DNA of 18,087 nt, from the NCBI GenBank assembly GCA_900752815.1, contig CAADWS010000234.1, positions 1-18,087 on the forward strand, read 5' to 3'. Source of the stretch: Bacteroidaceae bacterium. GTDB taxonomy: Bacteria > Bacteroidota > Bacteroidia > Bacteroidales > Bacteroidaceae. Positions 1 through 6,987 of the stretch are shown in pieces. A program made the position numbers and the translations under genes. How positions within the stretch are numbered: the first letter of the stretch is position 1; each line of letters starts with the position of its first letter. A model generated the notes under the pieces. It searched no databases, was not told the DNA's origin, and was given only the letters and a program-made list of their open reading frames with translations.

Positions 1-1
1 C

Positions 2-223
2 AGCCGCTACCGCTTCTCACTGCTCGACACCAACCGCCTCTCCATCGGGCGGACAATCAGCATTGAAAAGGGGTGCGACAATCTGGCACGGCTCTCCGGC
101 GACGAACGGTTCTTCGCCACTCTGGCCCATGCCTATGCACTGGCCCGCCACAGCGAAGCAGAACACTGCGAGCACTGCATCCGCGAAGCCCGCCGGAAAA
201 ACGGAACCGCGAACATCTGCTGA
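2..223 (+). CDS. C-terminal fragment of an unrecognised protein (73 residues visible)
   Basis: An open frame enters from the left edge of the window and stops at TGA 221-223. The visible tail begins SRYRFSLLDTNRLSIGRTIS and ends RRKNGTANIC. It has a mixed hydrophobic and charged composition that looks like real protein: an Arg-rich start, then a probable helical stretch rich in Ala, Glu, His and Arg (about residues 40-68) with four Cys near the end. There is no transmembrane segment and no motif I can assign to a family. The true start lies outside the window. The palindromic repeat at 301-392 follows 78 bases after the stop and may act as its terminator. Other frames over the same bases look like shadows. 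I do not know the function. Confidence 0.55.
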   Translation, partial: SRYRFSLLDTNRLSIGRTISIEKGCDNLARLSGDERFFATLAHAYALARHSEAEHCEHCIREARRKNGTANIC

Positions 224-300
224 CCGTCGGGCCAGAACCGGCCCACCCTCACCCGTCGGAATCAGCAAGACGGCGGACAGCGGCAGCGCGCCTGCCCCTG

Positions 301-392
301 CTGAAAACAGTCAGTACTTTAGAAAAAACAGTCGGTACTTTAGAATTTTCTCTCAGTACTTTCGTTTTTTCTAAAGTACTGACTGTTTTCAG
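301..392. repeat. Solo palindromic repeat with CAGTACTTT modules (29-bp perfect arms)
   Basis: Bases 301-329 and 364-392 are exact reverse complements, giving a 29-bp perfect stem around a 34-base loop. The outer 20 bases of the right arm read aaagtactgactgttttcag. The loop itself carries two further direct copies of the same module (cggtacttt and cagtacttt), so one short unit occurs four times in 92 bp, three in one orientation and one reversed. The same module forms the core of the MITE-like copies at 14615-14818 and 17981-18087, but here the terminal repeats ACGTGAGTTCGGTATAA are missing. The T-rich arms could also let it work as a terminator for the gene ending at 223. Confidence 0.85.
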
Positions 393-535
393 ACGCTTCC
401 GATGCGAAAGCCGGCCACCCGAAACGGCCTCCGGTATGCCGCATACCTGAAACGGCAACCGTCCCCTTCGGGCACGACATGAACAGGCAGCATGCGGAGT
501 TGGCAACGATAAGACAGTAAAACCCATATATAGAA

Positions 536-576
536 AATGAATCCCCGGAAGCCATTCAAACTTCCGGGGATTCATT
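536..576 (-). terminator. Rho-independent terminator of tRNA-Leu
   Basis: A perfect 16-bp stem (536-551 paired with 561-576) closes a 9-base loop. On the minus strand it is followed by TTTTC. It lies 7 bases past the 3' end of the tRNA. The plus strand also has a short T run after the stem, so it may work in both directions. Confidence 0.85.
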
Positions 577-583
577 TTTACCG

Positions 584-665
584 TGCGCCTGATAGGACTC
601 GAACCTACACGTCGTGAAACACCAGATCCTAAGTCTGGCGCGTCTACCAATTTCGCCACAGGCGC
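584..665 (-). tRNA. tRNA-Leu (anticodon UAG)
   Basis: The minus strand folds as a class II tRNA of 82 nt. The acceptor stem is GCGCCTG with CAGGCGC and discriminator A. The D-arm contains AATTGGTAGACGC. The anticodon stem CCAGA/TCTGG encloses loop CTTAGGA, giving anticodon TAG (reads CUA/CUG leucine codons) with G37. There is a 13-base variable arm, and the T-arm is GTAGG TTCGAGT CCTAT. The 3' CCA is not encoded in the DNA (ACGG follows), as is usual for Bacteroidota. The long variable region and anticodon together support leucine. It has its own promoter (677-684) and terminator (536-576), so it is a single-gene unit. Confidence 0.95.
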
Positions 666-676
666 TCAAACCGCTG

Positions 677-684
677 CAAAGATA
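677..684 (-). promoter_or_regulatory. Promoter -7 box of tRNA-Leu
   Basis: The minus strand reads TATCTTTG, matching the Bacteroidota -7 consensus TAnnTTTG. It lies 11 bases upstream of the tRNA 5' end, which would give a very short leader. The expected -33 TTTG is only weakly matched (TTTC). Confidence 0.7.
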
Positions 685-908
685 ACATTAAAATCCGAAC
701 TGACGAAACCCTTCCCTGCATAATGCGAAAAAAGAGCGCTAAAAATTCTGCACAGGCATCCTGCCGTCGCTATCCAGCGCGTTTTACACACGGCTGCCCT
801 GTTATCCCATCGGCCCGGCCTGTTCTCCGCAGGAGCGGGGCGCATCATCTCCCAACGTCCGGCCGCCCCTATTACTCCGTAACCTCCGGGAGCCGTTGCC
901 GGCCATCA

Positions 909-2395
909 TCAGTCCGCCGCTGCCGCATGAGCTTCGTCCGCCGCACCATCGGGGGCAGGCGCTCCTTTCCTCCGGAAAATCTTATAGCCCAGAAGAGCCA
1001 TAAGCATACTCATCAACGGACACAAATAGTTGAATACACAATACGGAAGATAGGTCCAGGTTGAAACGCCCAGCACCGTGGCCTGCGTCATGCCGCAGGT
1101 ATTCCAGGGAATCAAAGGCGAGGTGACCGTCACCGCATCCTCCACCGTCCGGCTCAGCAAGCGGGCCTCATATCCTCTCACATGGAAAGCCTCGCGATAC
1201 ATGTTCCCCGTCAAAATGATGGAGATGTACTGGTCCGCCGTCACCAGATTCATGAATATGCCGGAACCTACCGTGGAGGCGACCAGTCCGAACGTGTGAT
1301 GCACCGCACGCACGAATACACGGGTAATCGCTTCAAGGAAACCGCCGGCCGCCATTGCCCCGCCAAAACACATGGCACACAATATCAGCCAGATGGTATC
1401 CATCATGCCGCTCATTCCCCCGGTGGCCACCAGGTCATTGAGCATGGCATGGCCCATATCCAGCGAAGTCGCCCCGAAAAGCATCTGCATCAGCCCGCGA
1501 AACTGCGATTCCCAGCTTCCGACAGCCAGTCCCGAGATTTCAAACAGCAAGTCGGGCTGGAAAACCAAGGCATAGGCCGACGCCATCAACGTAGCCATAA
1601 ACAAGGTAATCAGCGAAGGCACGCGACGATAAATCATCACTCCGGTCAGTACCGGAATCAGCAGAGAAAAAAGCGACAGATTAAACTTATCCTGCAATCC
1701 GGCAGAATAAAGATGCATAATCTCACCGCCACCACTGCGTCCGCTAAAACCGGCCAGCAGGAACACCAGCAGCGCCACCGCCATGGCCGGCACCGTGGTG
1801 AAGAACATGTAGCGGATGTGGGTAAACAGGCGCACACCAACCGTGGAAGAAGCCAGCACAGTCGTATCGGACAAAGGAGACATCTTATCGCCGAAATAAG
1901 CTCCCGACACTATGGCACCGGCAATCCAGCCTTCACTGAAGCCCTGCGCCTGCCCTATTCCCATGAGCGCGATTCCGATGGTAGCAATCGTGGTCCAGGA
2001 ACTGCCCGTCATGACGGACACCAAGGCACAGATAAGGCACGAGGTGAACAGGAAAAAATCGGGATGAATCATCTCCATGCCATAATAAATCATCGTGGGC
2101 ACAATGCCGCTGACCATCCAGCTGCCCGAAAGCGCTCCTATCGCCAGCAAAATCAGCAGAGCGGTAGTCACTCGCTTCACATTACCCTCAATGGCCTTTT
2201 CGAAATCCGCCACGGCACTTTATAGGCCCACATGCCGATGGCTATGCAAACGGCAGTTGTCACGAGCAGTGAAATCTGGCTACCGCCCGAAAGCGCACCG
2301 TCGCCAAACGTATAGATGGTGAGTGAAAGGAAGGCTACCAATATGACTAAGGGCAGAAAAGCCACAAAAGGAGAAAGGGCCGGTTTGTGTGTCAT
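909..2395 (-). pseudogene. nhaC: Na+/H+ antiporter NhaC, split by a one-base frameshift
   Basis: Two overlapping minus-strand frames together make one NhaC-family antiporter of about 495 residues, the usual size. The N-terminal part starts at ATG 2395 (MTHKPALSPFVAF) and holds the first two membrane segments and the FGDGALSGGSQI motif, ending IGMWAYKVPW. The remaining 433 residues (DFEKAIEGNVKR to the stop at 909) lie in the other frame. They include SGSWM, the TGSSWTTIATIG stretch, GDKMSPLSDTT and the later membrane helices typical of NhaC. The break is at 2207-2209: adding one G to the CGG codon after the Trp codon would restore KVPWRDFEKAIEGN. Family role: electroneutral or electrogenic exchange of cytoplasmic Na+ for H+ at the inner membrane. 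An intact product is not predicted from this read; the GTG at 2213 would give only a protein lacking the first helices. A real mutation and a sequencing or assembly error are both possible, because the defect sits in a short G run and the rest of the gene shows no decay. Confidence 0.85.
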
Positions 2396-2411
2396 GCAGA
2401 AAAGACAAATT

Positions 2412-2457
2412 AATGACTTTACGGAAAGCGCTGCAATAATTTTATGGAAAGCGCTGC
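2412..2457. repeat. 23-bp tandem repeat upstream of nhaC
   Basis: Two adjacent copies, 2412-2434 and 2435-2457, share the 3' part GGAAAGCGCTGC exactly and differ at only a few positions elsewhere. AGCGCT inside each copy is self-complementary. The repeat ends 16 bases before the nhaC start codon, where promoter elements are expected (minus strand TTAATTTG, one off the -7 consensus, abuts it). It could be a two-site operator; this is inference. Confidence 0.6.
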
Positions 2458-2597
2458 ACCCCGGCAAGTCCGGTAACAACGCGAAAACTCCCTGAACAAC
2501 GCAGCGAAACGCTGTACGGGTTCACAGGAAACGGATTGGAGAGAAGAATCCCGCATGCAAAGGCTTTTCTACAGGCTGACGGGGATTCTAAAAGGTT

Positions 2598-2631
2598 AAA
2601 AAAAGTCCCCGGGAAAAACTCCCGGGAACTT
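2598..2631 (-). terminator. Terminator of the rpsL-rpsG-fusA-rpsJ operon
   Basis: On the minus strand an 11-bp stem (arms 2621-2631 and 2603-2613, core CCCGGG, one G-T pair) is followed by seven T residues. It begins 29 bases after the rpsJ stop, so transcription should end here rather than continue into nhaC or further ribosomal-protein genes. Confidence 0.85.
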
Positions 2632-2659
2632 CATATGGGGAAAAAAGGGTGAGCTTCTA

Positions 2660-2965
2660 CTACACCTTGATTTCAACCTCAACACCGCAAGGCAACTCCA
2701 GCTTCATCAAAGCGTCAACCGTCTTTGCAGTAGAGCTGTAGATGTCGATAAGACGCTTGTAAGAGGAAATCTCGAACTGCTCACGTGACTTCTTGTTTAC
2801 GAAAGTCGAACGGTTCACAGTGATGATGCGCTTACGGGTAGGCAAGGGAATCGGTCCGCTAACCACTGCACCAGTTGCCTTTACATTCTTAACAATCTTC
2901 TCTGCAGACTTCTCTACGAGAGTGTGATCGTAAGATTTCAATTTGATTCTGATTTTCTGACTCAT
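2660..2965 (-). CDS. rpsJ: 30S ribosomal protein S10
   Basis: The 101-residue product begins [19 protein letters not shown] and carries the S10 signature [17 protein letters not shown] (about residues 37-53) and the KKSREQFEI segment. Length and sequence match bacterial S10 throughout. S10 (NusE) sits in the head of the 30S subunit and also pairs with NusB in transcription antitermination. It is the last gene of a str-type operon, 92 bases after fusA with a stem-loop between (2991-3028). A strong terminator follows directly. In many Bacteroidota rpsJ is continuous with rplC-rplD-rplW-rplB; here that cluster is absent and an unrelated antiporter gene follows. No Shine-Dalgarno sequence precedes the ATG. 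Confidence 0.97.
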   Translation of the reverse strand: MSQKIRIKLKSYDHTLVEKSAEKIVKNVKATGAVVSGPIPLPTRKRIITVNRSTFVNKKSREQFEISSYKRLIDIYSSTAKTVDALMKLELPCGVEVEIKV

Positions 2966-2990
2966 GTTTTTGTTTTTTATTGACCTAAAG

Positions 2991-3028
2991 GTTGGGCGGG
3001 CTAAGAGTCATTCGTTAGCCCACCACCT
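2991..3028 (-). promoter_or_regulatory. Stem-loop between fusA and rpsJ
   Basis: A 7-bp GGGCTAA/TTAGCCC stem (3015-3021 with 2998-3004) has a 10-base loop and can be extended by G-C and G-U pairs on both sides. It lies in the 92-base gap between fusA and rpsJ. No proper T run follows on the minus strand, so it is more likely an RNA stabilising, processing or translational control element than a full terminator. The function is inference. Confidence 0.45.
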
Positions 3029-3057
3029 TTTCGGCATTGATTGTTTAGAATAGTTTT

Positions 3058-5178
3058 TTACTTGATCAAGTCAACACGACCCTTCACTTCCTCAAGCACT
3101 GCCTTGGCAATAGAGCTGGACAGCGGAGCGTGGTGGTCATACTGCATGGAAGAAGTAGCACGACCGGAAGTGATGGTACGCAAAGCTGTTACGTAACCGA
3201 ACATTTCTGCGAGGGGCACCTTGGCTTTCACGATACGTGCACCGGAACGGCTGTTTTCCATACCTTCCACCTGACCACGACGCTTGTTCAAGTCACCGAT
3301 AACGTCACCCATGTTTTCTTCAGGAGTTACCACCTCAAGTTTCATAATCGGTTCCATGAGGACGGGGCCGGCCTGGGCACAAGCGTTCTTGTAAGCCTGG
3401 ATGGCAGCGATTTCGAACGACAACTGGTCAGAGTCAACCGGGTGGAAAGAACCGTCGAGCAGTTCCACCTTGAGGCTGTCAAGCGGATAGCCGCCCAATA
3501 CACCCGACTTCATTGCGTTCTCGAATCCCTTCTGTACGGAAGGAATGAATTCCTTAGGAATGTTACCGCCAGTCACCTTGTTGATGAACTGGAGACCACC
3601 CTGAGTGAAGTCTTCATCAACCGGACCTACATTCACGATAATATCAGCGAACTTACCGCGACCACCGGACTGCTTCTTATAAACCTCGCGGAGGTTGACA
3701 GTCTTGGTAATAGCTTCCTTGTAGTTCACCTGAGGCTTACCCTGGTTACATTCAACCTTGAACTCGCGCTTCAGACGGTCGATGATGATATCGAGGTGGA
3801 GCTCACCCATACCGGAGATAACGGTCTGACCGCTCTGCTCGTCTGTACGTACGGTGAAGGTCGGGTCTTCCTCTGCCAGTTTAGCCAAACCGTTGGACAA
3901 CTTGTCGAGGTCCTTCTGAGTCTTGGGCTCAACGGCGATACCGATAACCGGCTCGGGGAAGTCCATAGATTCGAGAATGATAGGTGCATCCTCTTCTGCG
4001 AGGGTATCACCAGTACGGATATCCTTGAAACCTACACCTGCACCGATGTCACCAGCACCAATCACGTCAACCGGATTCTGGTGGTTGGAGTGCATCTGGA
4101 ACAGACGGGAAACACGTTCCTTCTTACCGGAACGAACGTTATAGATATATGAACCGGCTTCCACCTTTCCGGAGTAAACACGGAAGAAGGTCAGACGGCC
4201 CACATACGGGTCGGTAGCAATCTTGAAGGCAAGCGCTGCAGTCTTCTCGTCCTCGCTCGGCTTACGGGTTTCCTTCTCGCCAGTATCAGGGTTGGTACCT
4301 TCAATAGCGGGAGTATCCAGCGGAGAGGGCAAGAACATACAAACGTAGTCAAGCAACGCCTGCACACCCTTGTTCTTGAAAGAAGAACCGCAGGTCATCG
4401 GAACGATATCGAGAGAAAGACAGCCCTTACGGATGGCAGCAACGATTTCCTCCTCTGTGATGGTTGAAGGATCATCGAAGAATTTCTCCATCAATGTTTC
4501 ATCACATTCTGCGGCGGTTTCGAGCATCTTCTGACGCCATTCTTCGGCTTCAGCCTGCAAATCTGCGGGGATTTCCTCAACATCGAATTCAGCACCCATG
4601 GTCTCGTCGTGCCACAGGATAGCCTTCATCTTAATCAGGTCAACGATACCCTTGAAGCGTTCTTCTGCACCGATAGGAATAGCTACGGGACAAGGATTTG
4701 CGCCGAGCACATCCTTCATCTGACGCACCACTTCAAAGAAGTCGGCACCAGAACGGTCCATTTTATTTACATAACCAATACGGGGAACATTGTATTTGTC
4801 AGCCTGGCGCCATACGGTTTCAGACTGAGGCTCCACACCACCCACAGCACAATAGGCAGCCACAGCGCCGTCGAGCACGCGCAAAGAGCGCTCTACTTCT
4901 GCCGTAAAGTCTACGTGTCCCGGAGTGTCAATCAAGTTGAACTTATACTTCTGACCTTTGCAAGTCCAGTAAGCTGTCGTAGCAGCCGAGGTAATGGTAA
5001 TACCGCGCTCCTGCTCCTGGGCCATCCAGTCCATGGTTGCACCACCGTCATGCACCTCACCGATTTTGTGAGTCTTTCCGGTATAGAAAAGAATACGCTC
5101 AGAAGTGGTGGTCTTGCCCGCATCGATGTGGGCCATGATACCGAAGTTACGCGTCAAATGTAAGTCTTGCTTTGCCAT
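3058..5178 (-). CDS. fusA: Translation elongation factor G
   Basis: A 706-residue GTPase that drives ribosomal translocation and, with ribosome recycling factor, splits post-termination ribosomes. The G-domain motifs are all present: P-loop AHIDAGKT at residues 16-23, RGITI (switch I/G2) at 58-62, DTPGH at 84-88 and NKMD at 138-141. Domains II to V follow, including the domain IV stretch with GGRGKFADI and the C-terminal segment [22 protein letters not shown]. Length is that of canonical EF-G (about 700). It lies 22 bases after rpsG in the str operon, the position of the housekeeping copy. The start is fixed by a perfect AGGAGG 9 bases upstream of the ATG, which is unusual here. No truncation or lost motif is seen. 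Confidence 0.98.
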   Translation of the reverse strand: MAKQDLHLTRNFGIMAHIDAGKTTTSERILFYTGKTHKIGEVHDGGATMDWMAQEQERGITITSAATTAYWTCKGQKYKFNLIDTPGHVDFTAEVERSLRVLDGAVAAYCAVGGVEPQSETVWRQADKYNVPRIGYVNKMDRSGADFFEVVRQMKDVLGANPCPVAIPIGAEERFKGIVDLIKMKAILWHDETMGAEFDVEEIPADLQAEAEEWRQKMLETAAECDETLMEKFFDDPSTITEEEIVAAIRKGCLSLDIVPMTCGSSFKNKGVQALLDYVCMFLPSPLDTPAIEGTNPDTGEKETRKPSEDEKTAALAFKIATDPYVGRLTFFRVYSGKVEAGSYIYNVRSGKKERVSRLFQMHSNHQNPVDVIGAGDIGAGVGFKDIRTGDTLAEEDAPIILESMDFPEPVIGIAVEPKTQKDLDKLSNGLAKLAEEDPTFTVRTDEQSGQTVISGMGELHLDIIIDRLKREFKVECNQGKPQVNYKEAITKTVNLREVYKKQSGGRGKFADIIVNVGPVDEDFTQGGLQFINKVTGGNIPKEFIPSVQKGFENAMKSGVLGGYPLDSLKVELLDGSFHPVDSDQLSFEIAAIQAYKNACAQAGPVLMEPIMKLEVVTPEENMGDVIGDLNKRRGQVEGMENSRSGARIVKAKVPLAEMFGYVTALRTITSGRATSSMQYDHHAPLSSSIAKAVLEEVKGRVDLIK

Positions 5179-5187
5179 TTATTATAT

Positions 5188-5193
5188 CCTCCT
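5188..5193 (-). promoter_or_regulatory. Canonical Shine-Dalgarno site of fusA
   Basis: The minus strand reads AGGAGG with a 9-base spacer to the fusA ATG (5176-5178), inside the 22-base gap after rpsG. None of the other gene starts in this window has a comparable site; most are preceded by A-rich sequence only. Confidence 0.75.
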
Positions 5194-5200
5194 GTATTGA

Positions 5201-5677
5201 TTAGAATCTGAAGTGAGCGAATGCACGGTTAGCTTCAGCCATGCGGTGCATGTCCTCCTTACGCTTGAAGGCACCACCCTGCTCGTTGAAGGCGTCCATA
5301 ATCTCGGCAGCGAGCTTGTCGGCCATCGTCTTTCCACCACGCTTGCGGGCGTAGTTGATCATATTCTTCATAGAAACGGATTCCTTACGGTCAGGACGGA
5401 TTTCAGTAGGCACCTGGAAAGTAGCACCACCGATACGGCGAGACTTTACCTCAACCTGAGGAGTCACCTTGTCAAGAGCAGTCTTCCAGATTTCGAGAGC
5501 GGACTTCTCCTGATCCTTCATCTTTTCGCCTACGATAGCAAGGGCCTTGTAGAAGATTTCGTAAGAAATGTTCTTCTTGCCGTCATACATCAAGTGGTTC
5601 ACGAACTTGGACACCTTCTGGTCTCCGTAAACGGGATCCGGCAGGATCACACGCTTCTTTGGTTTTGCTTTTCTCAT
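5201..5677 (-). CDS. rpsG: 30S ribosomal protein S7
   Basis: The 158-residue product begins [19 protein letters not shown] and contains the S7 hallmarks: [14 protein letters not shown] (about residues 24-37), the [16 protein letters not shown] beta-hairpin and the [17 protein letters not shown] segment, ending with [10 protein letters not shown]7 nucleates assembly of the 30S head by binding 16S rRNA and lines the tRNA exit site. It is the second gene of the operon, 94 bases after rpsL and 22 bases before fusA. In E. coli the rpsL-rpsG gap is the S7 autoregulatory site; the 94-base gap here could do the same, but I cannot show a matching fold. Confidence 0.98.
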   Translation of the reverse strand: MRKAKPKKRVILPDPVYGDQKVSKFVNHLMYDGKKNISYEIFYKALAIVGEKMKDQEKSALEIWKTALDKVTPQVEVKSRRIGGATFQVPTEIRPDRKESVSMKNMINYARKRGGKTMADKLAAEIMDAFNEQGGAFKRKEDMHRMAEANRAFAHFRF

Positions 5678-5771
5678 TGTTATTGAATTGGTTTTGTAGG
5701 CTGCATATTAGTTCTTCAATTCCCCTTTGGGACATTTACTCAACCTTCTGCTCACCAAATTTTGTTTTTAA

Positions 5772-6155
5772 TTACTTCTTAGCAGCTTTAGGACGCTTTG
5801 CGCCATACTTGGAACGACGCTGTGTACGGCTGGCAACACCTGCAGTATCGAGCGTACCGCGAACGATGTGGTAACGCACACCAGGAAGGTCCTTCACACG
5901 ACCGCCACGAACCAGCACAATGCTGTGTTCCTGCAGGTTGTGACCTTCACCCGGGATATAGGAGTTCACTTCCTTAGAGTTGGTCAAACGAACACGCGCA
6001 ACCTTACGCATTGCGGAGTTAGGTTTCTTAGGGGTCGTGGTATAGACACGCACGCACACACCTCTACGCTGCGGGCAAGAATCCAATGCCGGAGACTTTG
6101 ACTTGTCAACGCCGGCAGTTCTGCCCTTTCTTACTAATTGCTGAATAGTAGGCAT
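5772..6155 (-). CDS. rpsL: 30S ribosomal protein S12
   Basis: A 127-residue S12 beginning [13 protein letters not shown], with the invariant [22 protein letters not shown] and [13 protein letters not shown] blocks. S12 sits at the decoding centre and controls translational accuracy. Lys43 (first Lys of PKKPNS) and Lys88 (in RVKDLPGVR), the classic positions altered in streptomycin-resistant mutants, are both the wild-type lysine. Asp89, the residue methylthiolated by RimO in E. coli, is also kept. It is the first gene of the rpsL-rpsG-fusA-rpsJ operon, preceded by a promoter (6239-6269) and a leader of about 75-80 nt. No Shine-Dalgarno site precedes the ATG. Confidence 0.98.
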   Translation of the reverse strand: MPTIQQLVRKGRTAGVDKSKSPALDSCPQRRGVCVRVYTTTPKKPNSAMRKVARVRLTNSKEVNSYIPGEGHNLQEHSIVLVRGGRVKDLPGVRYHIVRGTLDTAGVASRTQRRSKYGAKRPKAAKK

Positions 6156-6238
6156 TTGTTTGATTTTTAATTTGTTATATATTGTTATTTTCTTATTTTC
6201 GACTTTTCAGGCTCGCACACAATAAGCCTTTCGGGCGG

Positions 6239-6269
6239 CAAAGTTACAACAAATAAATTTAATTTGCAA
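6239..6269 (-). promoter_or_regulatory. Promoter of the rpsL operon
   Basis: The minus strand has TTG (6267-6269), a 20-base spacer, then TAACTTTG (6239-6246), an exact TAnnTTTG -7 box. Transcription would start near 6232, giving a leader of about 77 nt. The early leader can form AGGCT/AGCCT pairing, and the part next to the ATG is A/T-rich and unstructured. Confidence 0.8.
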
Positions 6270-6769
6270 GATTTTCAAGCAGTTATTATGCGCCCGAGTT
6301 GAATATTTTTTTACACTCCGCAACACGGCCACACCACGAAACGTCCCAAAACCGCCTCAGGGCGACACGCGCGGAAGGCCACAGACGAACAACCGGCACG
6401 ATGGCGGCGCTCACAACAGCCGACATACCCTTTTCAATCAACAACAGCGCACCCAACAGCAAATCTTCCACAGCAACCACCTATTATATAGGTATGAAAG
6501 AACAGGATGGTGGTTGCCGCCGGCATCATCCTGCCCCGCCCTTACCTCCCGCCGGCACCGGCCGTCAACGAGGGCAAGAACAGCTTGCTGCGGATATCGC
6601 ATTTTTATGAAAGTTTAACTACTTGCACCGTTTCCGACCCATCCGGAAACCTGCGAAAGCCCGCTCTGACGACTGCCGCCCGCACTTCTGCAAACTAAAG
6701 CCGGAACAAAAAGAACGGAAATAGGGACAGAAAATCCACTTCCCCGGATATTTTTTCGCGAAAGAACAC
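6270..6769. other. Noncoding stretch upstream of the rpsL promoter; no gene seen
   Basis: Short frames on both strands here (the longest about 100 codons) have compositions that look like chance translation, and they begin or end inside control regions. Visible structure is limited to a 15-bp palindrome ACCTATTATATAGGT at 6479-6493 and an imperfect hairpin around 6502-6528. I see no tRNA, rRNA or recognisable RNA family. Confidence 0.5.
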
Positions 6770-6791
6770 AAAAAACGGCGGGAAACCCGCC
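6770..6791 (-). terminator. Terminator hairpin of the candidate short RNA
   Basis: On the minus strand GGCGGG, a TTT loop, then CCCGCC are followed by GTTTTTT. This is a compact G-C stem with a T run, typical of intrinsic termination. Confidence 0.8.
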
Positions 6792-6815
6792 CCTTAAAGC
6801 ATCCTCCCCGCCTTG
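6770..6815 (-). ncRNA. Candidate very short RNA (about 45-50 nt)
   Basis: A near-ideal promoter (6821-6852) is followed within about 30 nt by a complete terminator hairpin (6770-6791). The predicted transcript starts near 6815 and consists of a purine-rich leader (AAGGCGGGGAGGATGCTTTA) and the terminator stem-loop. No open frame longer than a few codons fits. It could be a small regulatory RNA or a strongly attenuated leader; the next gene downstream on this strand is rpsL, about 600 bases away with its own promoter. No family is recognised. Confidence 0.4.
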
Positions 6816-6820
6816 TAATA

Positions 6821-6852
6821 CAAAGATAATACAAATCGGAGCAAAATGCAAA
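6821..6852 (-). promoter_or_regulatory. Near-ideal Bacteroidota promoter
   Basis: The minus strand has TTTG (6849-6852), a 20-base spacer, then TATCTTTG (6821-6828). Both boxes match the consensus exactly. It faces the terminator at 6770-6791 only 29 bases away, with no gene between. Confidence 0.7.
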
Positions 6853-6921
6853 TCTGCTTTAAGATTCATTAAGAATCAGGACCGCTCAACCGGCCGCTCC
6901 GTTTCCGGCAAAAACCCCAAT

Positions 6922-6967
6922 AAAAACAGCGGCAGCTGTTCCTTCGCCTGAAGGGGCAGCTACCGCT
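6922..6967 (-). terminator. Terminator of the metallophosphoesterase gene
   Basis: A long stem on the minus strand (AGCGG-AGCTG-CCTTC pairing with GAAGG-CAGCT-CCGCT, with small bulges and an AGGC loop) is followed by GTTTTTATT. It starts about 20 bases after the stop codon at 6988. Confidence 0.85.
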
Positions 6968-6987
6968 TCCGAATGACGGCCGCAGTA

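Noticed and set aside
301..392. CRISPR-like repeats formed by the CAGTACTTT modules
   Set aside because: The units are about 9-13 bp, spaced irregularly, one inverted, with no unique spacers of constant length and no cas genes; they form a single palindrome.
2207..2209. Programmed ribosomal frameshift in nhaC
   Set aside because: No slippery heptamer or downstream stimulatory structure is visible, and NhaC genes are not known to need one; a simple mutation or sequence error explains it better.
1182..2225. A 347-codon plus-strand frame opposite nhaC
   Set aside because: His/Gln/Arg-rich translation typical of the complement of a membrane-protein gene; no domain.
3130..4152. A 340-codon plus-strand open frame within fusA
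   Set aside because: It lies wholly antisense to a clearly intact EF-G gene, and its translation (His/Thr/Val-rich) has no recognisable domain. Long antisense frames are expected opposite highly biased codon use.
6286..6480. A 64-codon minus-strand frame upstream of rpsL
   Set aside because: It lies in the noncoding gap just before the rpsL promoter and has no start signals or family resemblance; considered chance.
6502..6528. Imperfect hairpin GGATGGTG...CATCATCC as a possible structured RNA
   Set aside because: A single short stem with no T run, promoter or conserved motif; too weak to list as a gene.
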